A DNA stretch of 64,000 nucleotides, from NCBI RefSeq assembly GCF_010548305.1, contig NZ_JAAGLV010000023.1:1-64000 (forward strand), written 5' to 3'. This DNA comes from Streptomyces sp. SID13031 (GTDB taxonomy: Bacteria; Actinomycetota; Actinomycetes; Propionibacteriales; Kribbellaceae). This document shows, in pieces, positions 33,833 to 41,124 of the stretch (position 1 is the stretch's first letter; each line of letters opens with the position of its first letter). The notes beneath the pieces were generated by a model. It did not search any database, was not told the DNA's origin, and saw nothing but the letters and a program-made list of their open reading frames with translations. Both the position numbers and the translations under genes were made by a program.

Positions 33833-34747
33833 TCATCGGGAGTGGCGCGGGCTGGGGTCAAACGGAATAGCGGAAACGGGATCCAGGAAGCGGGTGATGG
33901 TGCTGATGCGGTCGCCGCTGACCGTGAGCGCCAGACAGCCCGTGTACCGGCGACCTGACTCACCGACGAAGTAGCAGGTGAAGGCGGGGTGGAGGTTCTC
34001 GCCGATGGGCTCAAGGAGAAGGGTCTCGGCGCGGGCGGCGGCGCTGGCTTGGAGGAAGGCGGCTATTGCCTCAGGGCCGTAGTACTCGTGTGGGGCTGGG
34101 GGCATGGACAGCCAGGCGTCGTTGGAGAGCAGCGCTTTGACGGCGGCGATGTCGTCGGCTGCCAGGGCTTCGGCGAAGCGTTTGGCGACTGCTCGTTCGG
34201 TTTCGGCGTCTCGGGGTGGAGGCGGGCTGTGCAGGGAGGCGCGGGCTCGCTGGAGGGCGCCTTTGATGGCGGTCGGGGTGGTGTCGAGGAGGTCTGCAAC
34301 CTCGCTCAGCGGGAAGTCCAGTACGTCGACCAGGATCAGGGCGGCTGTCTGGCGTGGGGGCATGCGTTGGAGTGCGGTGATGAAGGCCAGCGCGATGTGC
34401 TCGCGCTTGACGATCAGATCGTCCAGGAACTCGTCGGGGTACGGCTGGAGCCAGGTGACGTCGCCGCGGCGCGTCGGCGCGGGCGGGTCGAAGGGTGGCA
34501 GCGGCTCGGGTCGCGGGCGGCGTTTGCCGTCGCGGATCGCGTTCAGGCAGCGGTTGGTGGCGATCCTGTAGAGCCAGGTGCGCAGCGACGAGCGGCCGGC
34601 GAAGGAGTCCAGGCCGCGCCAGGCGGCGAGCAGCACCTCCTGCAGTACGTCGTCCGCGTCGGTGGTCGAACCGAGCATCCGGTAGCAATGCAGGTGCAGT
34701 TCGCGCAGGTACGGCGCGGTGATCTCCTCGAAGGTCTGCTCCCCCAT
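33833..34747 (-). CDS. ECF sigma factor, SigX5/TIGR02960 type with SnoaL C-terminus
   Basis: 304 residues. Region 2 (FEEITAPYLRELHLHCYRMLGSTTDADDVLQEVLLAAWRGLDSF), region 4 (LQRMPPRQTAALILVDVLDFPLSEVADLLDTTPTAIKGALQRARASL), then a ~110-residue SnoaL/NTF2-like domain (AVAKRFAEALAADDIAAVKALL). The C-terminal domain is an intrinsic regulator in these ECF groups, which therefore lack an anti-sigma gene. ATG 34747 is chosen; a GTG two codons upstream is possible. A separate small SnoaL protein is divergently encoded 58 bp away. Confidence 0.9.
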   Translation of the reverse strand: MGEQTFEEITAPYLRELHLHCYRMLGSTTDADDVLQEVLLAAWRGLDSFAGRSSLRTWLYRIATNRCLNAIRDGKRRPRPEPLPPFDPPAPTRRGDVTWLQPYPDEFLDDLIVKREHIALAFITALQRMPPRQTAALILVDVLDFPLSEVADLLDTTPTAIKGALQRARASLHSPPPPRDAETERAVAKRFAEALAADDIAAVKALLSNDAWLSMPPAPHEYYGPEAIAAFLQASAAARAETLLLEPIGENLHPAFTCYFVGESGRRYTGCLALTVSGDRISTITRFLDPVSAIPFDPSPRHSR

Positions 34748-34805
34748 CAGCACATCGTGCCAGCCGGACCGTTCCGATCGCGGGACCAGTGGTGTCTACC
34801 TGGTC

Positions 34806-35162
34806 ATGACAACACCACTGGACGTCGCGCTCGCCTACTACCGGGCCTGGACCACTCATGACTTCGACCTGGCGATGACCTACATCGCCGACGACATCGT
34901 CTGCCACGCCCCGGCCGGCCGGATCGAGGGCGCCGAGGCGTTCCGCGGTTTCATGGAGCCGTTCTCACGGATCCTGACCAGCTCCGAACTGATCGGCTCG
35001 TACGGCGACGAGAAGGCCGCGCTGCTCATGTACGCCACCGGCACCCGCCCGGTCGCCAGCGCCCCCGGCGCCGAGTTCCACACCATCCACGACGGCAAGA
35101 TCACCCAGCTCCGCATCATCTTCGATCGACTCCCCTTCGACCAGGCCCGCGCGGCGCAGTAA
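34806..35162 (+). CDS. SnoaL/NTF2-like protein
   Basis: 118 residues. DVALAYYRAWTTHDFDLAMTYIADDIVCHAPAGRIEGAEAFRGFMEPFSRIL and EFHTIHDGKITQLRIIFDRLPF are the cone-shaped NTF2-like fold. The fold binds small hydrophobic ligands or acts as an isomerase/cyclase; function here unknown. It is divergent from an ECF factor that itself ends in a SnoaL domain, so co-regulation by that factor is plausible. Confidence 0.85.
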   Translation: MTTPLDVALAYYRAWTTHDFDLAMTYIADDIVCHAPAGRIEGAEAFRGFMEPFSRILTSSELIGSYGDEKAALLMYATGTRPVASAPGAEFHTIHDGKITQLRIIFDRLPFDQARAAQ

Positions 35163-35189
35163 GACGGCCGTCCCCGAAACTCCTCATAA

Positions 35190-35212
35190 AAGTGCTCAAT
35201 TGGTGAGCACTT
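35190..35212. promoter_or_regulatory. Perfect 9-bp-arm palindrome, repressor operator candidate
   Basis: AAGTGCTCA-N5-TGAGCACTT, a perfect inverted repeat with centre spacing of 5, 64 bp upstream of the VOC gene start. Such A/T-flanked symmetric sites are typical of TetR or MarR repressors. No such regulator lies near it in the window. Confidence 0.55.
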
Positions 35213-35276
35213 CTGGGGTGCATGCTGGTGTCAACGAGGTGGACAACCACCTAGATCAAGCCCCAGGGAGTGCCCG

Positions 35277-35711
35277 ATGTTCCGAGGATTCGCCACCATC
35301 AGCTTCTACGCCGACGACCTCGCCGCCGCGCGCGACTGGTACGCCGAACTGCTCGGCCAGGAGGCGTACTTCCAGTTCCCGCCCGCCCCCGCGCCGCCGG
35401 CGTACTTCGAGTTCCGGATCGGCGACGACGCCGACGAACTCGGCTTCATCGACCGCAAGTACGCCCCGCCCGGCGCCTCCAACGCCCCCGGCGGCGCCGT
35501 CATGCACTGGCACGTGGACGACCTCCCCGCCACCTTCGAGAAACTCCTCGCGATGGGCGCCAAGGAGTACACCCCCATCACCTCCCACAGCGACAGCGAC
35601 TTCACCACCGCTTCCGTCGTCGACCCCTTCGGCAACATCCTCGGCATCATGCACAACCCCCACTATTTGGAGATCCAGGCCGCACGAGCTGCAGCCAGCG
35701 GCCGCCCCTGA
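35277..35711 (+). CDS. VOC (glyoxalase/bleomycin-resistance) family protein
   Basis: 144 residues. FATISFYADDLAAARDWYAELLG opens the first beta-alpha module and MHWHVDDLPATFEKLLAMGAKEYTPI with FTTASVVDPFGNILGIMHNPHY the second; metal ligands His and Glu would be in these positions. VOC proteins are metal-dependent isomerases, dioxygenases or drug-binding proteins; role unknown. AGGGAG lies 8 nt before ATG 35277. A palindromic operator candidate is in the promoter region. Confidence 0.87.
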   Translation: MFRGFATISFYADDLAAARDWYAELLGQEAYFQFPPAPAPPAYFEFRIGDDADELGFIDRKYAPPGASNAPGGAVMHWHVDDLPATFEKLLAMGAKEYTPITSHSDSDFTTASVVDPFGNILGIMHNPHYLEIQAARAAASGRP

Positions 35712-35817
35712 CTCTGGAGAGCCCGGGCGCGCAAGCTACCTCGCTAACTTGCAAAACGCCGGCCAGCTATCCAGCCCCGTCCGCGTACTCCCCACCCCTC
35801 ACGCGCCGCGCTCACCG

Positions 35818-35902
35818 TTGAGGGTTAACCCCCCAGTTGGCGGGTTGCCTCTCCAGATTCTCAGGGGGCAACCCACCGTCTGAGGGGTCAACCCCTCTGA
35901 CG
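35818..35902. repeat. Intergenic hairpin repeat, copy A
   Basis: Two arms (GAGGGTTAACCCCCCAG... and ...CTGAGGGGTCAACCCCTC) flank a short loop containing AGATTCT. Each arm itself contains GGCGGGTTGCC/GGCAACCCACC pairing. It is closely related to the element at 48830-48951. It lies in the 233-bp gap between a VOC gene and a small secreted-protein gene. Confidence 0.7.
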
Positions 35903-35944
35903 CGGGTTCAGCGGACGCCCCCGGTCGACTCATCCGCCGCCGCG

Positions 35945-36172
35945 CTAGCTGCCCGACATCATGAAGTACCAGCCGTCGGTGCGGTGGTTGCACTGGGTGA
36001 GGTACCACGGGTCCAACGTGTCGCGGGTGATCGTCCGGGCATCGTTGCAGTCCGCCTGCGTGGCGTACGGTCCGATGCTGTAGATCGGGGTGGCGGTGGC
36101 GGAGCTGATCGGAACCAGTACGCCGATCGACGCGGCGGCAGCTGCGATCAGCAAAGCGATACGACGTTTCAC
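35945..36172 (-). CDS. Small secreted protein with two cysteines
   Basis: 75 residues. MKRRIALLIAAAAASIGVLV is a Sec signal peptide with a likely cut after SSATAT or similar; the mature part of ~45 residues has two cysteines (TQADCNDARTI and YLTQCNHRTD), probably a disulfide. Function unknown. GTG 36172 is preceded by GAGGAG 7 nt away, which supports the start. Confidence 0.7.
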   Translation of the reverse strand: MKRRIALLIAAAAASIGVLVPISSATATPIYSIGPYATQADCNDARTITRDTLDPWYLTQCNHRTDGWYFMMSGS

Positions 36173-36510
36173 CAGGGACTCCTCAGGTGGGCGGGCGGTA
36201 GATCGAAGCTAGAGACGAAACCCCCTTCAGCGCAAGGGTTTGCGGAGCGGATCCAGGAGTGCGATCCAGGCCGGAACCCATCAATCGTTTGTCCCCGACG
36301 AGCTATGACTCCGCCTCGCACACCAGTCAGGCCACGAGTTCGGCGCTACGCCCGGCGCCCGGCTTCGTGCGGTACTTCGCCCACGTGAGCAACCATCCCT
36401 CCAAGCGCCACGCCGTACTCCGCCCATGCAGCCAGCCACTCCCATGGTCACCTCAAGGGCGACGAAGGAGCAAGCGTGCGGCTGGCGTGGGGAGTACCTG
36501 GGGGTGAGGG
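36173..36510. other. 338-bp gap with no supported gene
   Basis: No frame here has both a ribosome site and family-like sequence. AAACCC near 36221 and GGGTTT near 36236 could form a weak hairpin. The stretch follows the stop of the sugar permease on the minus strand. Confidence 0.5.
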
Positions 36511-37407
36511 CTACTTGCCGCCGGAGAAGGTGATTCCGTTGGTGATTTGTTTTTGGGCGAAGAAGAAGATCGCCAGGCACGGGAGGGTGATGAGGACTGA
36601 GGTTGCCATTAGCAACGGGGTGTCGGTGCCGTTGACTGACTGGAAGCCGGCCAGGGCTAGTGGGAGCGTCTTCCACTGGTCGGAGTTGATGTAGATGGCG
36701 GGGCCGAGGAAGTTGTTCCAGTAGCCCATGAACAGGAGGATCGAGACGGCTACCACCGCCGGGCGCGCGAGTGGGAGGTAGACGAGGAGGAACATCTTGA
36801 ACCAGCCGCAACCGTCGACGACCGCCGCGTCTGCGAGTTCCGAGGGCATCCGGGAGAAGAACTGGCGGAACAGGAAGATGTAGAAGGGCGATCCGAAGAA
36901 AGCCGGCAGGATCAGTGGGTAGAGGGTGTCGATCATGCCCAGGTTGTTGAAGAGCATGAACTGGGGAACCATCGTCACCTCCCCCGGCAGCAGCATCGTC
37001 GCCAGTACGACGCCGAAGATCGCGCCGGAGAAGCGAACTCGCAGGCGGGCGAAGGCAAAGCCGGCCAGGGAGCAGGACAAGACCGTGCCGACGATCGGGA
37101 TCAGGGTCGTCAGCACCGAGTTCAACGCATAGCGCCAGAACGGGAACGACGTGATCGCCCGGGTGTAGTTGTCCCAGAGGAATTCGCGGGGCCAGATACT
37201 CGCGCCCGACGAGCCCACCCCGGCCAGTGAACGCAACGAGGTGGCGAGCATCCACAGGAACGGGTAGACGAAGGCGAGCGACCCCAGCGCCAGCACGACG
37301 TACAACAAGATGGTCAGCGGTAGGTTGCGACGCCAGTATGGTCGGTCGGCGCGGCGGACCGGGCGGGCGACCTCGAGCGGTGGACGGGTGTCGACGAGTG
37401 TGGCCAT
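36511..37407 (-). CDS. Sugar ABC transporter permease, MalG type
   Basis: 298 residues, about six membrane helices. The cytoplasmic EAA loop is ELADAAVVDGCGWFKMFLLVYLPLARPAV (EAAxxDGxxxxxxFxxixlP type), which docks the ATPase. LLGPAIYINSDQWKTLPLALAGF is typical of MalG-like carbohydrate permeases. It is the last gene of the minus-strand sugar operon, starting 4 nt after the other permease stop. No ATPase gene lies in the locus; a shared MsiK-type ATPase encoded elsewhere is common in actinobacteria. Confidence 0.92.
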   Translation of the reverse strand: MATLVDTRPPLEVARPVRRADRPYWRRNLPLTILLYVVLALGSLAFVYPFLWMLATSLRSLAGVGSSGASIWPREFLWDNYTRAITSFPFWRYALNSVLTTLIPIVGTVLSCSLAGFAFARLRVRFSGAIFGVVLATMLLPGEVTMVPQFMLFNNLGMIDTLYPLILPAFFGSPFYIFLFRQFFSRMPSELADAAVVDGCGWFKMFLLVYLPLARPAVVAVSILLFMGYWNNFLGPAIYINSDQWKTLPLALAGFQSVNGTDTPLLMATSVLITLPCLAIFFFAQKQITNGITFSGGK

Positions 37408-37410
37408 GAC

Positions 37411-38472
37411 TCACTTCCTCCCCGAACGACGGGCCCGTACCCGGCGGCGGCCGCCCAGTTCGGTTTCGTAGTACACGGCGAAGGCGCTTCCGCGCAGTGT
37501 GACGGCGGTCAGCGCCAAGATGATGACGAACAGGATCCAGGCGAGCGCGGACGCATACCCCATCCGGAAGTTCTGGAACGCGTTGTCGTAGAGGTAGTAG
37601 ACGAAGAACAGCAGCGAGTCCTTCGGGCCGCCGTTCGCGACGAAACCCTGAGTGAAGATCTGCAGCGCGCCGATGATCCCGGTCAGCGCGTTGAACAAGA
37701 TGATCGGCGACAACTGCGGCAGCGTCACGTGCCAGAACAACCGCAGCGGCCCGGCACCATCCAGTGCGGCCGCCTCAAAGAGATTCAGCGGTACGTCCTT
37801 GAGACCGGCCAGATAGATCACCATCGCGCCGCCGACGGTCCACAGGCTCATCAGGATCACCGTCGGCAACGCCCAGGCCGCATCGTTGAACCATCCCGGA
37901 CCCTGTACTCCGAGCTTCGCGAGCAGGTCGTTGGCCAGTCCGTACTGCGGGTTGAAGACCCAGAGGAACAAGACGATCTGAGCAACCCCGGACACCAGCG
38001 ACGGCAGGTACCAGATCGTCCGGAAGAACCGGATCCCGGGCAGATCGACATTCATCAGCAACGCCACCATGAACGCCAGGAAGGTCTGCAACGGCACCGA
38101 GATCACCGCGTAGAGCAGCGTCACCTTGATCGCCTGCGCGACCCGCGGATCCTGGAAAGCCTCGGTGTAGTTCGCGAGACCCACGTACCGCGGCGGCGTG
38201 ATCAGGTCCCATGAGGTCAGGCTGACGAAGATCGACGAGATCATCGGCCCGACCGTGAAGAGCAGGAAGCCGATCAGCCAGGGCGAGATGAACAGCCAGA
38301 ACGCGATCGTCTTGTCCGCCCGCGGCCACTTCCGCCGCGCCCCGTACGCCGCCAGCCCGATGACGGCGTACAGGACGATCAGCAGGAGCAAGAACGGGAC
38401 CAGCGGAACGAGCGCCGCGGGAACACCCCAGGACTCCGCGAGGGTGCGGATCCAGCCGATGGTCGGGTTCAT
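37411..38472 (-). CDS. Sugar ABC transporter permease, MalF type
   Basis: 353 residues, longer than average because of an N-terminal hydrophobic segment. The transmembrane core starts at AFWLFISPWLIGFLLFTVGPMISSIFVSLTSWDLITPPRYVGLANY. The EAA loop is LNLFEAAALDGAGPLRLFWHVTLPQLSPIILF. It pairs with the MalG-type permease 4 nt downstream and follows the binding-protein gene by 9 nt. Confidence 0.93.
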   Translation of the reverse strand: MNPTIGWIRTLAESWGVPAALVPLVPFLLLLIVLYAVIGLAAYGARRKWPRADKTIAFWLFISPWLIGFLLFTVGPMISSIFVSLTSWDLITPPRYVGLANYTEAFQDPRVAQAIKVTLLYAVISVPLQTFLAFMVALLMNVDLPGIRFFRTIWYLPSLVSGVAQIVLFLWVFNPQYGLANDLLAKLGVQGPGWFNDAAWALPTVILMSLWTVGGAMVIYLAGLKDVPLNLFEAAALDGAGPLRLFWHVTLPQLSPIILFNALTGIIGALQIFTQGFVANGGPKDSLLFFVYYLYDNAFQNFRMGYASALAWILFVIILALTAVTLRGSAFAVYYETELGGRRRVRARRSGRK

Positions 38473-38480
38473 GGTCTACC

Positions 38481-39749
38481 TCACCGCTTCAACGCGGTGG
38501 TGCACTTGTCGTTGAGGCCGGGCAGGATCTTCGCGACGTCGTCCTTGCCGCTGCCCAGCGGCGTGTAGCTGGTGATGCCCTTGTCGGCGTCACCGGAGAT
38601 CTGTCCCTCGCGCGGCACTGACGGGCTCACCAGACCCGTCTTGAGCGCGGTGGTGAAGGCGGCCAGGTTGCGATCGGCCGGCAGTACCTTCTCCAGCGTC
38701 GCGGTCGACTCGGCGACGATCGGTACGCCGAGCGCCGTGTTGCCCTGGATCAACTGGTTCTGCGCGTCCGGGTCGGTGCTCGCGAACTCGACGAACTTCT
38801 TCGCCGTCTCGGCCTTCTTGCCGGTCGCCTTCTTGGAGATCGCCAGCCCGCCGACCTCCATCGGGAACCCCTTGCCCGGTACCGGCACGAGGGTCCAGTT
38901 CGGCTTGCTGATCTTGGCGAAGTCGGCGACCGTCCACGGCCCGAAGTCGCTGAAGGTGCCGAGCCGGCCGGCCGCGAACCACTGCGCCTGGTCCTGACCC
39001 TCGATGTCGAGCGAGTTCGGCGCGTACTTGTCCTTCTGCAGGTCCACGATGTACTGCGCGGTCTGCAGCCCCTGCGTGTCACCGAAGGTGCACTTGGTGG
39101 CATCCGCGTTGTAGAACCCGCCACCCGCGGCGGTCAGCCAGCCCTTGAACCACAGGTTGCTGGTACCGAACACCCGCGTCTTGCCCTCTCCGTGGGACAG
39201 CTTGGCCACGATCGTCTTGAACTCCTCCAGCGACAGTGGAGTCGTTGCACTCGGCAACGGCAGGCCGGCCGCCTTGAAGGCGTCGACGTTGATCGCCATC
39301 ACCTTCGGCTTCGCGGTGAACGGTGTCGCGTAGTACTTGCCGTCGAACTTCAGCGCCTCGCTGATGTTCGGCTGGACGAACTTGCCGGCATCGACCTGCT
39401 GTTCGGCGAAGCTGGGCGCGAACCCGGCCAGGCTGGTGTTGCTGATCTCCATCACGGTCGACTGGGTGCCGGCCGCGATCGAGGTCTGGATCTTCTGCTC
39501 GTAGTCGGCCTGGATCCAGTTCGTGGTCACCTTGGTGCCCGGGTTGACCTTCTCGAACGCGGCCGCGATGGCCTTCAGCGAGGCGGCCTCGGAGTTCGTG
39601 CCCCAGAAGGAGAAAGTGATGTCGCCGTTCTCGTTGGCGCCGCCGGCGTTGTTGGTGGCGGGCGAACTGCTGGACGTACAGCCGGCAGCGAGCAGGAGGG
39701 CAGCCAACGCGGCCCCGACCGGGAGCAGGCGGCGGGTGAAGAGCTTCAT
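38481..39749 (-). CDS. Sugar-binding lipoprotein of ABC transporter
   Basis: 422 residues. MKLFTRRLLPVGAALAALLLAAGC is a lipoprotein signal with lipobox LAAGC, so the protein is tethered outside the membrane. ITFSFWGTNSEAASLKAIAAAFEKVNPGTKVTTNW and WFAAGRLGTFSDFGPWTVAD are the hallmark of family 1 (MalE-like) extracellular solute-binding proteins. Its ATG 39749 overlaps the stop of the glycosidase gene (ATGA). Cognate sugar not known; the linked GH36 gene suggests an alpha-galactoside. Confidence 0.93.
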   Translation of the reverse strand: MKLFTRRLLPVGAALAALLLAAGCTSSSSPATNNAGGANENGDITFSFWGTNSEAASLKAIAAAFEKVNPGTKVTTNWIQADYEQKIQTSIAAGTQSTVMEISNTSLAGFAPSFAEQQVDAGKFVQPNISEALKFDGKYYATPFTAKPKVMAINVDAFKAAGLPLPSATTPLSLEEFKTIVAKLSHGEGKTRVFGTSNLWFKGWLTAAGGGFYNADATKCTFGDTQGLQTAQYIVDLQKDKYAPNSLDIEGQDQAQWFAAGRLGTFSDFGPWTVADFAKISKPNWTLVPVPGKGFPMEVGGLAISKKATGKKAETAKKFVEFASTDPDAQNQLIQGNTALGVPIVAESTATLEKVLPADRNLAAFTTALKTGLVSPSVPREGQISGDADKGITSYTPLGSGKDDVAKILPGLNDKCTTALKR

Positions 39750-41017
39750 GAGGGGTCCTTCGTCTGAGAGGTGACCCGGGCGGTCTGGCCGGGCTCGAGG
39801 GTCCAGGTGCCGGCTGAGCCGACCGTCACCGTCAGCGGCCCCGGTCCGCTGTGTACGGTGAGCTCGGTCGCGTGCCGTCCTTCTTGGGCGATGCGTAGGT
39901 CCCACTCGCCGACCCGCACGTGGTCGGCGGTCAGCCAACCGATCTCGGCCGGCAGATGGGAGTCGATGGTGAGGCTTGCCTCAGGGGCGTTCGGCACCAG
40001 GCCGAGCAGGCCTGCCACCAGGTGCTCGACGACGGTGAAGGAGATCTCCGGATAGTCGTCGCGGCTGTCGATCAGATGCCGCAACCACCGCCAGGCCGAC
40101 TCGTCGCGACCATGCCGGAAGAACACCTCGGGCAGATAGCTGAACGACTCGATGTTGGGTGGCGCATCGGTCTCCAGCCACTTCTCGATGAAGTCCAGGA
40201 ACCGCTCGGTCCGTACGCCGGAACCGGCCAGCCCTGTCATCGTCGAGAGCCAACTGGTCTCGATCCCCCAGCCGATGTCGAGGCTGCCGTCTTTGACCCG
40301 GCCGCGGGCGTAACTCCCGCTGGACTCGTCCCACCAGGTCAGGAATTCGCGCTGGATCCCGACGGCTTTGGCGCGATAGTCGTCGCCGTAGTGCCTGGCC
40401 AGCTCGACCAGGGCGCCGTACTGGAAGGCCAGCCCGTCGGCCGCCACGTTCAGCGGTCGCTCGGGGTGCTCGTTGTACGAGGCCGCGCCGTCGAAGATGT
40501 CACCGGTGCCCGGTGCTTCCGGGATCCCGTCGCCATCGTGGTCGTGCGCCCGGACGAAGTCGCCGACCGAGCGCCGGTAGTACGCCGCCAGATCGGGATC
40601 GTCGAGCCAGTTGCCGTCGCCGGTCCAGTCGTACTGGCGCAGCGCCCGGTAGGTCAGGTCGAACACCGCGGGGATCTCCCGGACGAAGTGCTCGTCACCG
40701 TGATAGTCGAGGGCCGCGATGCTGCCGTCGAAATGGAACGCCCAGAGCGGATACCACTTGCGCTCAGCGGTCGCCGACCGGGCGAAATGCCGGAACATCG
40801 CGAAGTTCTCCGCGTCCAGACCGAGCAGGTGCGCACCCGCGGCCTGGTGACAGACATCCCGCGAGTAGAACATCGGCCGGGACGGGTATCCGGCCCAGTA
40901 CGACGGCAGGTTGCCCGCCGCGGCATCCGTCTGGACCCAGTCCAGGGCGCGTTTCCGGGCCCAGGCGAAGGCATCCTCGACATAGCCGAGATCCGACGTC
41001 ACGGTCAGATCGGACAT
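39746..41017 (-). CDS. Six-hairpin glycosidase-like protein
   Basis: 423 residues. Alternating Trp/Tyr-rich helices (DLGYVEDAFAWARKRALDWVQ, PMFYSRDVCHQAAGAHLLGLDAEN, WLDDPDLAAYYRRSVGDFV, IGWGIETSWLSTMTGL) and acidic DHDGDGIPEAPGTGDIFDG point to an (alpha/alpha)6 glycosidase. The last ~90 residues form a beta-rich end. GH family not assigned; no signal peptide, so it works in the cytoplasm on imported sugar. It is the first gene of the operon with lipoprotein and permeases. Start ATG 41017 is preferred over GTG 41035. Confidence 0.75.
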   Translation of the reverse strand: MSDLTVTSDLGYVEDAFAWARKRALDWVQTDAAAGNLPSYWAGYPSRPMFYSRDVCHQAAGAHLLGLDAENFAMFRHFARSATAERKWYPLWAFHFDGSIAALDYHGDEHFVREIPAVFDLTYRALRQYDWTGDGNWLDDPDLAAYYRRSVGDFVRAHDHDGDGIPEAPGTGDIFDGAASYNEHPERPLNVAADGLAFQYGALVELARHYGDDYRAKAVGIQREFLTWWDESSGSYARGRVKDGSLDIGWGIETSWLSTMTGLAGSGVRTERFLDFIEKWLETDAPPNIESFSYLPEVFFRHGRDESAWRWLRHLIDSRDDYPEISFTVVEHLVAGLLGLVPNAPEASLTIDSHLPAEIGWLTADHVRVGEWDLRIAQEGRHATELTVHSGPGPLTVTVGSAGTWTLEPGQTARVTSQTKDPS

Positions 41018-41044
41018 CCGGGGACCTACTTCCACTGGGAAAGG

Positions 41045-41061
41045 ATATTAGCGCTAAAACT
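41045..41061 (-). promoter_or_regulatory. LacI-type operator over the -10 box of the sugar operon
   Basis: The minus strand reads GTTTTAGCGCTAATATC; TTAGCGCTAA (41048-41057) is a perfect palindrome and TAATAT at 41045-41050 is a good -10 box for the glycosidase-transport operon. Binding of the LacI protein encoded at 42888 would block the promoter. Confidence 0.6.
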
Positions 41062-41100
41062 AGGCACGTAGAACGCATTCGTCAATATCTACCGGCCACC

Positions 41101-41117
41101 GGTTTTACCGCTATAGT
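41101..41117 (+). promoter_or_regulatory. LacI-type operator and leaderless -10 box of the GH36 gene
   Basis: GGTTTTACCGCTATAG (41101-41116) matches the other operator (GTTTTA-C/G-CGCTA core). TATAGT at 41112-41117 is the -10 box, placed 7 nt before ATG 41125, which indicates a leaderless mRNA. Operator and -10 overlap. Confidence 0.6.
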
Positions 41118-41124
41118 CGTGATC

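Noticed and set aside
36281-36510. Possible small gene between the secreted peptide and the permease
   Set aside because: No ribosome site, no hydrophobic or motif pattern, and all frames look like noncoding GC-rich DNA.
40513-41124. In-frame upstream extension of the GH36 protein
   Set aside because: It lies opposite the glycosidase gene, with Arg/Pro-rich composition, and would contain both LacI operators.
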